Positions 8,863 through 18,182 of a stretch of DNA of 64,000 nt are shown here, piece after piece (the first letter of the stretch is position 1; each line of letters starts with the position of its first letter). The notes under the pieces were generated by a model that saw only the letters and a list, made by a program, of their open reading frames with translations, was not told the DNA's origin and did not search any database. The stretch comes from Pseudomonas sp. PDM05. Its GTDB lineage: Bacteria > Pseudomonadota > Gammaproteobacteria > Pseudomonadales > Pseudomonadaceae. The stretch lies in NCBI RefSeq assembly GCF_014851685.1, contig NZ_JACVAC010000012.1:62001-126000 (forward strand), given 5' to 3'. The position numbers and the translations under genes were made by a program.

Positions 8863-9876
8863 ATGTCGGCGGTACGCATCGGCCCATATACATTGCACAA
8901 CGGTTTGATTCTCGCCCCGATGGCGGGCGTCACCGACCAGCCCTTTCGTCAGCTGTGCAAGCGTTTGGGCGCGGGTCTAGTAGTCTCGGAAATGGTCACC
9001 AGCGACATGAGCTTGTGGAACACCCGCAAATCGCGGATGCGCATGATCCACGAAGGTGATCCCGAGCCCCGCTCGGTACAGATCGCCGGTGGGGATGCAC
9101 AGATGCTGGCGGATGCGGCCCGGGCCAACGTGGAGTTGGGGGCGCAGATCATCGACATCAACATGGGCTGCCCGGCCAAGAAGGTCTGCAACAAGGCCGC
9201 CGGTTCCGCGCTGTTGAAAGATGAGCAATTGGTTGCCGAGATCCTGCAGGCCGTTGTCGCCGCAGTCGAGGTGCCGGTGACGCTGAAGATCCGTACCGGT
9301 TGGGACCGGGAGAACAAGAACGGCCTGACGGTGGCGAAAATCGCCGAACAGGCAGGAATTACAGCGCTGGCGGTGCATGGCCGCACCCGCGCCGACCTTT
9401 ACACAGGTGAAGCCGAGTACGACACCATTGCCGCGATCAAGCAGGCGGTGTCGATACCGGTATTTGCCAATGGCGACATCGATTCAGCCGAGAAAGCCCG
9501 GCGCGTGTTGCACGCCACTGGCGCCGACGGCTTGTTGATTGGCCGGGCCGCCCAGGGGCGGCCCTGGATTTTCCGTGAGATCGACCATTTTCTGCGTACC
9601 GGCGAAGTCTTGCCGGCACCGGAGCTGATCGAGGTGGAACGTATTCTGCTAGAGCATCTGGCCGCCCTGCACGCCTTCTACGGAGACGTGATGGGAGTAC
9701 GCATTGCTCGCAAGCATGTCGGCTGGTATCTCGCAACCCTGCCGGGCGCCAGGGAGTTTCGCGCCCACTTCAATCGTTTGGATGATACGGAAGCACAGTG
9801 CGCCAACGTTCGTGAGTTCTTCGGCGAGCGTTACAAGAGCCTGGGGACAGGGGACGGAGAGGGGGTGGCCGCATGA
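8863..9876 (+). CDS. dusB: tRNA-dihydrouridine synthase B
   Basis: DusB reduces a uridine of the tRNA D-loop to dihydrouridine using FMN and NADPH. The 337-residue protein is a TIM barrel. LILAPMAGVTDQPFRQLC and ELGAQIIDINMGCPAKKVCN are the family signatures, the latter with the catalytic cysteine of MGCPAKKVC. FMN contacts are seen at VTLKIRTGWD, ALAVHGRTR, VFANGDID and GADGLLIGRAAQGRPWIF. The stop codon overlaps the fis start (ATGA). dusB-fis is a conserved pair in gammaproteobacteria, so dusB transcription probably follows the growth-phase control of fis. Confidence 0.97.
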   Translation: MSAVRIGPYTLHNGLILAPMAGVTDQPFRQLCKRLGAGLVVSEMVTSDMSLWNTRKSRMRMIHEGDPEPRSVQIAGGDAQMLADAARANVELGAQIIDINMGCPAKKVCNKAAGSALLKDEQLVAEILQAVVAAVEVPVTLKIRTGWDRENKNGLTVAKIAEQAGITALAVHGRTRADLYTGEAEYDTIAAIKQAVSIPVFANGDIDSAEKARRVLHATGADGLLIGRAAQGRPWIFREIDHFLRTGEVLPAPELIEVERILLEHLAALHAFYGDVMGVRIARKHVGWYLATLPGAREFRAHFNRLDDTEAQCANVREFFGERYKSLGTGDGEGVAA

Positions 9877-10193
9877 CGATGATGACCGAGACTTTAGTGA
9901 GTGGAACGACACCCGTGAGCGACAACGTCAATTTGAAACAGCACCTGAACACGCCGAGCGAAGAAGGCCAGACCCTTCGCGGTAGTGTCGAGAAGGCGCT
10001 GCACAATTATTTCGCCCACCTTGAGGGCGCATCCGTCACGGACGTGTACAACCTGGTGCTCTCCGAAGTCGAAGCGCCCTTGCTCGAAAGCGTGATGAAC
10101 TACGTCAAGGGCAACCAGACCAAAGCCAGTGAGCTGCTCGGCCTCAACCGTGGCACCTTGCGCAAAAAGCTCAAGCAGTACGATTTGTTGTAA
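9873..10193 (+). CDS. fis: DNA-binding protein Fis
   Basis: Fis is a nucleoid protein that bends DNA and adjusts transcription with growth phase. The 106-residue length and C-terminal helix-turn-helix (GNQTKASELLGLNRGTLRKK) match Pseudomonas Fis. The N-terminal region is longer than in E. coli Fis, as usual in this genus. Translation is coupled to dusB through a four-base ATGA overlap. A second Met three codons in is also possible as start. A terminator follows. Confidence 0.97.
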   Translation: MTMMTETLVSGTTPVSDNVNLKQHLNTPSEEGQTLRGSVEKALHNYFAHLEGASVTDVYNLVLSEVEAPLLESVMNYVKGNQTKASELLGLNRGTLRKKLKQYDLL

Positions 10194-10208
10194 GCATTCA
10201 ATCAAACC

Positions 10209-10246
10209 AGAAAGGCGCCCGCGTAAAAAACGGCCGCCTTTTTTGC
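10209..10246 (+). terminator. Rho-independent terminator after fis
   Basis: AAGGCGCCCG and CGGCCGCCTT pair with one mismatch across an A-rich loop, followed by six T. It starts 16 bases after the fis stop and separates the dusB-fis unit from purH. Confidence 0.8.
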
Positions 10247-10275
10247 TGACTCCTTTGCTTTTGATGGAAATTGAA

Positions 10276-11883
10276 ATGACCGACCAGACTACCCGCCTGC
10301 CGATCCGCCGCGCCTTGATCAGCGTTTCCGACAAGACCGGCATCCTCGAATTTGCCCGGGAGCTGGAAGCCCTGGGCGTGGAAATCCTCTCCACGGGCGG
10401 GACCTTCAAACTGCTGCAGGACAACGGCGTGGCCGCAGTAGAAGTTGCGGACTACACCGGTTTCGCAGAAATGATGGACGGTCGGGTCAAGACCCTGCAC
10501 CCGAAAATCCACGGCGGCATCCTTGGCCGTCGCGGCACCGACGACGCCATCATGGCCGAGCACGGCATCAAGCCGATCGACCTGGTAGCCGTCAACCTGT
10601 ACCCGTTCGAAGCCACCATCAACAAGCCAGGCTGCGACCTGCCGACCGCCATCGAAAACATCGATATCGGCGGCCCGACCATGGTGCGTTCGGCGGCCAA
10701 GAACCACAAAGACGTGGCCATCGTGGTCAACGCCAGCGACTACAGCCAAGTGCTCGAAAGCCTGAAAGCCGGTGGCCTGACCTACGCCCAGCGTTTCGAC
10801 CTGATGCTCAAGGCGTTCGAACACACGGCAGCCTACGACGGCATGATCGCCAACTACATGGGCACGGTTGACCAGGCCGCTGAAACCCTGTCGACCGAAG
10901 GCCGCAGCCAATTCCCGCGCACCTTCAACAGCCAGTTCATCAAGGCCCAGGAAATGCGCTACGGCGAGAACCCGCACCAGAGCGCGGCGTTCTACGTGGA
11001 AGCCAAACCTGCCGAAGTCGGCATCGCCACCGCGACCCAGCTGCAAGGCAAGGAACTGTCCTACAACAACGTGGCCGATACCGACGCCGCGCTGGAATGT
11101 GTGAAGAGCTTCGTCAAGCCCGCCTGCGTGATCGTCAAGCACGCCAACCCGTGCGGCGTGGCCGTGAGCCCGGACGCTGAAGGCGGTATCCGCCAGGCCT
11201 ACGAACTGGCCTACGCCACCGACACCGAATCGGCATTTGGCGGCATCATCGCCTTCAACCGTGAACTGGATGCCGAGACCGCCAAGGCGATCGTCGAGCG
11301 TCAGTTCGTGGAAGTGATCATCGCCCCAAGCGTCAGCGATGAGGCCCGCGCCATCGTGGCGGCCAAAGCCAACGTGCGCCTGCTGGCCTGCGGCGAGTGG
11401 TCGGCTGACCGCGCTGCGGCCTGGGACTACAAGCGCGTCAACGGCGGCCTGCTGGTACAGAGCCGCGACATCGGCATGATCGGCAGCGACGACCTGAAAG
11501 TCGTGACCAAGCGCGCGCCAACCGAGCAAGAGATCAACGACCTGATCTTCGCCTGGAAAGTGGCCAAGTACGTCAAGTCCAACGCCATCGTCTACGCCAA
11601 GAACCGCCAGACCATCGGTGTCGGCGCCGGCCAGATGAGCCGCGTGAACTCGGCGCGTATCGCTGCGATCAAGGCTGAACACGCTGGTTTGCAGGTGGTC
11701 GGTTCGGTGATGGCATCCGACGCGTTCTTCCCGTTCCGTGACGGCCTGGACAACGCCGCGAAAGCGGGCGTCACCGCCGTGATTCAACCGGGTGGCTCGA
11801 TGCGCGATGCCGAAGTGATCGCTGCGGCTGATGAAGCCGGCATCGCCATGGTCTTTACCGGCATGCGCCACTTCCGTCACTGA
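10276..11883 (+). CDS. purH: Bifunctional AICAR transformylase / IMP cyclohydrolase
   Basis: PurH catalyses the last two steps of IMP synthesis: formylation of AICAR with 10-formyl-THF, then ring closure. The 535-residue length is normal. The N-terminal IMP cyclohydrolase domain (about 1-200) starts RRALISVSDKTGILEFAREL and contains KTLHPKIHGGILGRR. The transformylase domain carries LRYGENPHQ-like RYGENPHQSAAFY, the Lys-His pair in CVIVKHANPCG, and SDAFFPFRDG near the end. ATG 10276 has GGAA upstream. purD follows 166 bp later, past a REPIN; the pair is typical, though purH also seems to have its own start after the fis terminator. Confidence 0.97.
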   Translation: MTDQTTRLPIRRALISVSDKTGILEFARELEALGVEILSTGGTFKLLQDNGVAAVEVADYTGFAEMMDGRVKTLHPKIHGGILGRRGTDDAIMAEHGIKPIDLVAVNLYPFEATINKPGCDLPTAIENIDIGGPTMVRSAAKNHKDVAIVVNASDYSQVLESLKAGGLTYAQRFDLMLKAFEHTAAYDGMIANYMGTVDQAAETLSTEGRSQFPRTFNSQFIKAQEMRYGENPHQSAAFYVEAKPAEVGIATATQLQGKELSYNNVADTDAALECVKSFVKPACVIVKHANPCGVAVSPDAEGGIRQAYELAYATDTESAFGGIIAFNRELDAETAKAIVERQFVEVIIAPSVSDEARAIVAAKANVRLLACGEWSADRAAAWDYKRVNGGLLVQSRDIGMIGSDDLKVVTKRAPTEQEINDLIFAWKVAKYVKSNAIVYAKNRQTIGVGAGQMSRVNSARIAAIKAEHAGLQVVGSVMASDAFFPFRDGLDNAAKAGVTAVIQPGGSMRDAEVIAAADEAGIAMVFTGMRHFRH

Positions 11884-11915
11884 TCCAACTCGATAGAGAT
11901 GTGAGAGCGGGCTTG

Positions 11916-12004
11916 TGTGGGAGCGGGCTTGCTCGCGAATGCGGTGTATCAGCTACATATCCTGCGACTGACACACTGCCTTCGCGAGCAAGCCCGCTCC
12001 CACA
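11916..12004. repeat. REPIN between purH and purD
   Basis: A complete inverted REP pair with TGTGGGAGCGGGCTTGCTCG on the left and CGAGCAAGCCCGCTCCCACA on the right, joined by about 45 bp. A partial REP (GTGAGAGCGGGCTTG, 11901-11915) directly precedes the left arm and stops at CTTG. The element may lower purD expression from the purH transcript. Confidence 0.92.
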
Positions 12005-12049
12005 TTTAAAGGCGCTTCTGCAGCGTCCACAGAATTTGAGGTTTTTGAA

Positions 12050-13342
12050 ATGAATGTTTTGATCATTGGCAGCGGTGGCCGTGAACACGCCCTGGCCTGG
12101 AAAGTAGCCCAGGACCCACGCGTCCAGAAGGTTTTCGTCGCACCCGGCAACGCCGGCACCGCCATTGAAGCCAAGTGCGAAAACGTCGCTATCGACGTGC
12201 TGGCCCTTGAGCAACTGGCCGATTTTGCTGAAAAGAACGTGTCCCTGACCATCGTCGGTCCGGAAGTCCCCCTGGTTGCCGGCGTCGTGGACCTGTTCCG
12301 CAGCCGTGGCCTGGACTGCTTCGGCCCTACCGCCGGTGCAGCCCAGCTGGAAGGCTCCAAGGCGTTCACCAAGGACTTCCTGGCACGCCACAAGATCCCG
12401 ACCGCCGACTACCAGAACTTCACCGAGATCGAGCCGGCCCTGGCTTACCTGCGTGAAAAAGGCGCACCGATCGTGATCAAGGCCGACGGCCTGGCCGCCG
12501 GTAAAGGCGTGATCGTCGCCATGACCCTGCAAGAAGCCGAAGACGCCGTGCGCGACATGCTCGCCGGCAACGCGTTCGGCGACGCCGGTTCCCGCGTGGT
12601 GATCGAAGAGTTCCTCGACGGCGAAGAAGCCAGCTTCATCGTGATGGTCGACGGCAAGAACGTGCTGCCGATGGCCACCAGCCAGGACCACAAGCGCGTC
12701 GGCGACGGCGACAGCGGCCCGAACACCGGCGGCATGGGTGCTTACTCCCCGGCCCCGGTAGTGACCGCCGACGTGCACCAGCGCGTGATGGACCTGGTCA
12801 TCTGGCCAACCGTGCGCGGCATGGCCGCCGAAGGCAACGTGTACACCGGCTTCCTGTATGCCGGCCTGATGATCGACAAGGCCGGCAACCCGAAAGTCAT
12901 CGAGTTCAACTGCCGCTTTGGCGACCCGGAAACCCAACCAGTGATGCTGCGCCTGCAGTCGAGCCTGGTGTTGTTGGTAGAAGCCGCCCTCGCCCAGGCC
13001 CTGGACAAGGTTGAAGCACAGTGGGACCCACGCCCAAGCGTCGGTGTCGTACTGGCCGCCGGCGGTTACCCTGCCGACTACGCCAAGGGCGATGTGATTG
13101 AAGGCCTGGACGCAGCTGCTACGCTGGAGGGCAAGGTGTTTCATGCGGGCACCGCGCTCAAGGATGGCAAGGTTGTAACCGCAGGTGGCCGCGTGCTGTG
13201 TGCCACCGCAATGGGTGCCAGTGTCGACGCCGCGCAACAACAGGCGTACAAGCTGGCCGCGAAGATCGACTGGAAAGGCTGCTTCTACCGCACGGACATC
13301 GGCTATCGCGCGATTGCCCGTGAACGTGGCGAGAGCAACTGA
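12050..13342 (+). CDS. purD: Phosphoribosylamine-glycine ligase (GAR synthetase)
   Basis: PurD joins glycine to phosphoribosylamine with ATP, the second step of purine synthesis. The 430-residue protein is an ATP-grasp enzyme. MNVLIIGSGGREHALAWK is the N-terminal nucleotide-like fold. VIKADGLAAGKGVIVA is the ATP-binding strand-loop, and TGGMGAYSPAP and EFNCRFGDPETQ are the GAR synthetase signatures. The start ATG 12050 fits the family N-terminus exactly. A GC-rich hairpin without a T-run lies 23 bases after the stop. Confidence 0.98.
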   Translation: MNVLIIGSGGREHALAWKVAQDPRVQKVFVAPGNAGTAIEAKCENVAIDVLALEQLADFAEKNVSLTIVGPEVPLVAGVVDLFRSRGLDCFGPTAGAAQLEGSKAFTKDFLARHKIPTADYQNFTEIEPALAYLREKGAPIVIKADGLAAGKGVIVAMTLQEAEDAVRDMLAGNAFGDAGSRVVIEEFLDGEEASFIVMVDGKNVLPMATSQDHKRVGDGDSGPNTGGMGAYSPAPVVTADVHQRVMDLVIWPTVRGMAAEGNVYTGFLYAGLMIDKAGNPKVIEFNCRFGDPETQPVMLRLQSSLVLLVEAALAQALDKVEAQWDPRPSVGVVLAAGGYPADYAKGDVIEGLDAAATLEGKVFHAGTALKDGKVVTAGGRVLCATAMGASVDAAQQQAYKLAAKIDWKGCFYRTDIGYRAIARERGESN

Positions 13343-13364
13343 GTCGTAGCTATCCGTTCGGTTA

Positions 13365-13387
13365 GGCAAGGGCCCGCGGCCCTTGCC
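13365..13387 (+). terminator. Hairpin after purD
   Basis: GGCAAGGGC and GCCCTTGCC form a perfect nine-base stem with a five-base loop. No T-run follows, so it may be an imperfect terminator or a transcript-stabilising hairpin. Confidence 0.45.
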
Positions 13388-13446
13388 GTACACATGTCGC
13401 CCCGCGCATAGTTAACCCGTGCATCAACCTACGAAGGGATTTCGCC

Positions 13447-16218
13447 GTGCGCTGGCTCAGGATCGCCATAGGTTTCACAGTCAGTCTGCTGACACTGCTC
13501 TGCTTGTTCCCGGCCCAGGCCGCGGCGCAAGGCAGTGGTTGGGCAGTATTGCTTGATGAACAGGCCGACCTGCAACTGAGCGACATCCGTTCAGCCCGCT
13601 ACACCAATCAATTCAGCCCCATCGAACTCGACCGGATCACGGCTGCGCCGCCCGACGGTGCGTTGTGGGTACGCTTCAAGCTGCAACCCGGCGCGCACGA
13701 ACAAGTGCTGCGGGTGTTTGCCCCGGACCTGTCCCACCTGAGCCTCTACGTACTGGACGGCGACACCCTGGTGGAACAACAGAGCACCGGCACGCGCCAG
13801 CCCCAGGCCGAGCGCCCACTGCCCAGCAGCGATTTCATGCTGGCGATGCCCCAGAGCCAGAAAACCCTCGATGTGTACCTGCGCATGGTCTCGGAACACG
13901 AGCTGCGCCCGTACATCACCCTGGAGCCGGCCGTCCTCGTCGCCGCCAACCAGACCCAGACGCTGATCTACGGCCTGTTGTTCGGCTGCCTGCTGATGCT
14001 GATCCTGCACAACCTCACGCGCTTTGCCTACCACCGCTCGCGCAGCAGCCTATGGCTGGCCGCCTGCGAAGTGCTGTTGATGCTGAGCCTGGCGTTGCTG
14101 CTCAATGTGGTCGGCCCCTGGCTGCCAAACTGGCACGCGATCCAGACACCTGGCGCCTACCTCGCCCTGCTGCTCACCGCGCCGTGCGGGCTGATGTTTG
14201 CCTACCGCTTCTTCATGCCGCTGGGCCCGCACCCTCTGAACAAGCTGCTGATGGCCGACATCCTGTTTATCGTGCTGTGCGGCCTGCTGCTGTTATTCGT
14301 CAACACCCTGCCACTGAACATCATCACCTACGCCCTGGTCGCCCTCGCCGGGCTGAGCATGCTGTTTGTCTCGGCCTATCACTGGCAGAAAGGCTACCGC
14401 CCGGCGCGCCTGTTCGTGGCGGCGATGGTGGTATTCAACACGGGTACGCTGATCATCCTGCCCGCCCTGCTCGGCCTCACGCTGCTGGCGCCGCAAGGCT
14501 TGATCATCACCCTGCTCGCCTTTATCTGCATCAGCGGCTTGTTGATGAGCCTTGCGCTGGGTGAACGCCAGCGCGCCATTGTCGAAACCCGCTTCAGCCT
14601 CAGCCGCGACCTTGCTGCGAGCAACGCCGAAATCGCGGCCAAGGCCGAGTTCCTGGCGAAGATCAGCCACGAAATCCGTACCCCCATGAACGGCGTGCTG
14701 GGCATGACCGAGCTGTTGCTGGGCACGCCGTTGTCGGTGAAACAGCGGGACTACGTACAGACCATCCACAGCGCCGGCAACGAACTGCTCACGCTGATCA
14801 ACGAGATCCTCGACATCTCCAAGCTCGAATCCGGGCAGATCGAACTGGACGACGTGCAGTTCGACCTCAACGCATTGATCGACGACTGCCTGAGCATCTT
14901 CCGCGCCAAGGCCGAACAACAGAACGTCGAGCTGATCAGCTTTATCCAGCCTCAGGTGCCACGCGTCATCAGTGGCGACCCGACCCGCCTGCGCCAGGCG
15001 CTGTTGAGCCTGCTGGAAAACGCCCTGCAAAAGACCGATGAAGGCGAAGTGCTGATCGTCGTCGCCCTCGATGAACGCAGCACCAAGCCGCGCCTGCGCA
15101 TCGCCGTGCAAGACAGCGGCCTACCGATGGAAGCGGCCGAACGCGACGCGCTGCTGCACAGCGAACTGCACAGCAAGAATTTCCTCTCGGCCACCCGCTT
15201 GAGCGGCCACCTGGGCCTGGTCATCGCCCGCCAACTGATCCTGTTGATGAACGGCGAGTTCGGCATCAAGAGCGGCAGCCACCAGGGCAGCACCCTGTGG
15301 CTGACCCTGCCGCTGGACCCGGAACGCCTGGAACACCCGACGTCCGACCTAGACGGCCCGCTCAAGGGCGCGCGCGTTCTGGTGGTGGACGACAACGACA
15401 CCTGCCGCAAAGTGTTGGTGCAGCAATGCACGGCCTGGGGCCTCAACGTCAGTGCCGTGCCTTCGGGCAAGGAAGCCCTGGCGCTGCTGCGCACCAAAGC
15501 GCACCTGCGCGACTACTTCGACGTGGTTCTGCTGGACCAGAACATGCCCGGCATGACCGGCATGCAACTGGCGGCGAAGATCAAGGAAGACCCGAGCCTG
15601 AACCACGACATCCTGCTGATCATGCTCACCGGCATCAGTAATGCGCCGAGCAAAATCATCGCGCGCAACTGCGGGATCAAGCGCATCCTCGCCAAGCCAG
15701 TGGCGGGCTACACCCTCAAGACCACCCTGGCCGACGAACTGACCCAACGCAGCAAAGGCACCGTGCAATCACGCCCGACGCCAAGTGCACCGGCCGCCGT
15801 GACCGTGCCCGCCGACTTCCGCATCCTGGTGGCCGAAGACAACAGCATCTCCACCAAAGTGATCCGCGGCATGCTCGGCAAACTCAACCTCAACCCGGAC
15901 ACCGCCAGCAACGGCGAAGAAGCCCTGGAAGCGATGAAAGCTCAGCGTTATGACTTGGTGTTGATGGACTGCGAAATGCCGATCCTCGATGGCTTCTCGG
16001 CGACCCAGCAACTGCGCGCGTGGGAAGTCAGCCACCAGCGCATCCGCACGCCGGTGGTAGCGCTGACCGCACACATCCTCTCCGAACACAAAGAGCGCGC
16101 GCGCCAGGCAGGGATGGACGGGCACATGGCCAAGCCGGTGGAACTGTCGCAGTTGCGCGAGCTGGTGGAGTACTGGGTTGCACAGCGCCAGCAACGCCCG
16201 GAACACGCCCCCTCCTGA
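13447..16218 (+). CDS. retS: Hybrid sensor kinase RetS
   Basis: RetS is an inner-membrane hybrid kinase that blocks the Gac/Rsm pathway by acting on GacS, favouring acute-type behaviour over biofilm. The 923-residue protein has a signal peptide, a periplasmic 7TMR-DISMED2-like sensor (about 30-165) and a seven-helix 7TM-DISM membrane domain (about 175-365). A histidine kinase core follows with His408 in ISHEIRTPMNGVLGM. Two receivers close the protein, with phospho-acceptors Asp697 (VVLLDQNMPG) and Asp841 (VLMDCEMP). The ATPase part keeps LSLLENAL and GHLGLVIARQL but lacks a canonical DxGxG, as in known RetS. The start is GTG 13447, directly before the signal peptide. Position after purD matches PA4856. 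Confidence 0.94.
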   Translation: MRWLRIAIGFTVSLLTLLCLFPAQAAAQGSGWAVLLDEQADLQLSDIRSARYTNQFSPIELDRITAAPPDGALWVRFKLQPGAHEQVLRVFAPDLSHLSLYVLDGDTLVEQQSTGTRQPQAERPLPSSDFMLAMPQSQKTLDVYLRMVSEHELRPYITLEPAVLVAANQTQTLIYGLLFGCLLMLILHNLTRFAYHRSRSSLWLAACEVLLMLSLALLLNVVGPWLPNWHAIQTPGAYLALLLTAPCGLMFAYRFFMPLGPHPLNKLLMADILFIVLCGLLLLFVNTLPLNIITYALVALAGLSMLFVSAYHWQKGYRPARLFVAAMVVFNTGTLIILPALLGLTLLAPQGLIITLLAFICISGLLMSLALGERQRAIVETRFSLSRDLAASNAEIAAKAEFLAKISHEIRTPMNGVLGMTELLLGTPLSVKQRDYVQTIHSAGNELLTLINEILDISKLESGQIELDDVQFDLNALIDDCLSIFRAKAEQQNVELISFIQPQVPRVISGDPTRLRQALLSLLENALQKTDEGEVLIVVALDERSTKPRLRIAVQDSGLPMEAAERDALLHSELHSKNFLSATRLSGHLGLVIARQLILLMNGEFGIKSGSHQGSTLWLTLPLDPERLEHPTSDLDGPLKGARVLVVDDNDTCRKVLVQQCTAWGLNVSAVPSGKEALALLRTKAHLRDYFDVVLLDQNMPGMTGMQLAAKIKEDPSLNHDILLIMLTGISNAPSKIIARNCGIKRILAKPVAGYTLKTTLADELTQRSKGTVQSRPTPSAPAAVTVPADFRILVAEDNSISTKVIRGMLGKLNLNPDTASNGEEALEAMKAQRYDLVLMDCEMPILDGFSATQQLRAWEVSHQRIRTPVVALTAHILSEHKERARQAGMDGHMAKPVELSQLRELVEYWVAQRQQRPEHAPS

Positions 16219-16236
16219 CCTGCAATGCAGTTCCCC

Positions 16237-17529
16237 TGTGGGAGATTCCATGGTGGAGGGACAACATCTTCACCAGCAGTACCGCCGCCTTCGCAGCCTC
16301 GCTAAAGCTCGACAACTCCAACAGGGGATTGGCAGTGCCTGGGCAATCTCCAGCCAAACACTCACTCCCCAGCAACCCCAATCACCTGTGGGAGCGGGCT
16401 TGCCCGCGAATGCGGTGGTTCAGCCAACACCTCTGCCAACAGTACCGCCGCCTTCGCAGCCTCGCTAAAGCTCGACAACTCCCACAAGGGATTGGCAGTG
16501 CCTGGGCGATCTCCAGCCGAACACTGACAGCCCAGCAACCCCAATCAACTGTGGGAGCGGGCTTGCCCGCGAAAGCGGTGGCTCAGGCAACCTCTCTACC
16601 AGCAGTGCCGCCGCCTTCGCAGCCTCGCTAAAGCTCGACAGCTCCCACAAGGGATTGGCAGTGCCTGGATAATCTCCAGCCGAACACTGACAGCCCAGCA
16701 ACCCCAATCAACTGTGGGAGCGGGCTTGCCCGCGAATGCGGTGGTTCAGCCAACACCTCTGCCAACAGTACCGCCGCCTTCGCAGCCTCGCTAAAGCTCG
16801 ACAGCTCCCACAGGGGATTGGCAGTGCCTGGGCAATCTCCAGCCGAACACTGACAGCCCAGCAACCCCAATCACCTGTGGGAGCGGGCTTGCCCGCGAAA
16901 GCGGTAGTTCAGCCAACTCCTCTACCAGCAGTACCGCCGCCTTCGCAGCCTCGCTAAAGCTCGACAACTCCCACAAGGGATTGGCAGTGCCTGGGCAATC
17001 TCCAGCCGAACACTCACTCCCCAGCAACCCCAATCAACTGTGGGAGCGGGCTTGCCCGCGAATGCGGTGGTTCAGCCAACACCTCTGCCAACAGTACCGC
17101 CGCCTTCGCAGCCTCGCTAAAGCTCGACAACTCCCACAGGGAGTTGGCAGTGCCTGGGCAATCTCCAGCCGAACACTCACCATCCATCAACACCAATCAA
17201 CTGTGGGAGCGGGCTTGCCCGCGAAAGCGGTGGCTCAGGCAACCTCTCTACCAGCAGTACCACCGCCTTCGCAGCCTCGCTAAAGCTCGACAGCTCCCAC
17301 AGGGGATTGGCAGTGCCTGGGCGATCTCCAGCCGAACACTCACCATCCATCAACACCAATCACCTGTGGGAGCGGGCTTGCCCGCGAAAGCGGTGGCTCA
17401 GGCAACCTCTCTACCAGCAGTACCACCGCCTTCGCAGCCTCGCTAAAGCTCGACAACTCCCACAGGGAGTTGGCAGTGTCTGGGCGATCTCCAGCCGAGC
17501 GCTGACAGCCCAGCAAGCCCGCTCCCACA
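16237..17529. repeat. Tandem array of eight REP-containing units (163 bp)
   Basis: Complete units begin with TGTGGGAGCGGGCTTGCCCG at 16387, 16550, 16713, 16876, 17039, 17202 and 17365, each exactly 163 bp apart. A degenerate 150-bp unit starts at 16237. Each unit has one good REP, a decayed inverted arm (CAGCCTCGCTAAAGCTCGAC followed by a CTCCCACA box) and a unique-looking tail. The array closes with an inverted REP arm at 17513-17529. Two unit types alternate: 16387, 16713 and 17039 read CGAATGCGGTGG, whereas 16550, 16876, 17202 and 17365 read CGAAAGCGGT. This covers the whole gap between retS and the MarC gene. Short open frames in it are only echoes of the repeat, since 163 is not a multiple of three. 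It may act as a transcript end or protein-binding array. Confidence 0.95.
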
Positions 17530-17585
17530 TTTGATCTCTGGCGCCTGATAGACTCGACACACTTCTCTCATCGCGAGCCACTCAC

Positions 17586-18182
17586 ATGCTCCACGTGTTA
17601 TTCAGCGTCTACCTGAAAATGCTGGTGCTCTACAGCCCGTTCTTCGTGCTGTCCTGCTTTATCAGCCTGACCCGTGGTTACTCCAGCAAGGAGCGCCGAC
17701 GCCTGGCGTGGAAGGTCGCGCTGGCGACCCTGGTGTCGAGCGTGTTGCTCTACCTGTTCGGCCGCGTGATTTTCAGTGTGTTCGGGATCACCGTGGATGC
17801 GTTCCGCATCGGCGCCGGCAGTGTGCTGTTCATCTCGGCCCTGGGCATGGCCCAAGGCAAGTCGGCGGTGCAGACCGACAACGTGCAGCAGGACGTCACC
17901 ATCGTGCCGCTGACCATTCCCCTGACCGTCGGCCCCGGCACCATCGGTGCGCTGCTGGTGATGGGCGTCAGCCAGCCGCACTGGGACGACAAACTCACCG
18001 CCATCCTCAGCATCGCCCTGGCCAGCCTCACGGTGGGCGTGGTGCTCTACCTGTCCAACCGCATCGAGCGGATTCTTGGCGACCAGGGTTTGCAGATTGT
18101 CAGCCGCTTGATGGGCCTGTTCGTCTGCGCCCTGGCCGCGCAAATCATCTTTACCGGGGTACGCGGCTACCTGGTGCCTTAG
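17586..18182 (+). CDS. MarC-family integral membrane protein
   Basis: This 198-residue inner-membrane protein has the six hydrophobic segments expected of the MarC/UPF0056 (NAAT) family. LYSPFFVLSCFISLTRGYS and DAFRIGAGSVLFISALGM are family-like stretches, as is VPLTIPLTVGPGTIGALLVM with its Pro/Gly-rich loop. The transported compound is not settled for this family, and a link to multiple antibiotic resistance has not held up generally. The gene stands alone after the repeat array. Its stop codon overlaps the stop of the convergent unknown gene. Confidence 0.88.
   Translation: MLHVLFSVYLKMLVLYSPFFVLSCFISLTRGYSSKERRRLAWKVALATLVSSVLLYLFGRVIFSVFGITVDAFRIGAGSVLFISALGMAQGKSAVQTDNVQQDVTIVPLTIPLTVGPGTIGALLVMGVSQPHWDDKLTAILSIALASLTVGVVLYLSNRIERILGDQGLQIVSRLMGLFVCALAAQIIFTGVRGYLVP

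Noticed and set aside
10198..11880. Long antisense frame opposite purH, and similar ones opposite accC, retS, urtB and ureC
   Set aside because: High GC with biased third positions leaves stop-free antisense frames. Their sequences are low in family-like motifs, and the sense genes are certain.
16237..17529. CRISPR array
   Set aside because: The whole 163-bp unit is repeated, not short repeats with unique spacers, and no cas gene is near.
16219..17534. Runs of 60-100 residue open frames on both strands in the repeat array
   Set aside because: They recur with the 163-bp period and shift frame each unit; all come from the repeat and lack consistent ribosome sites.
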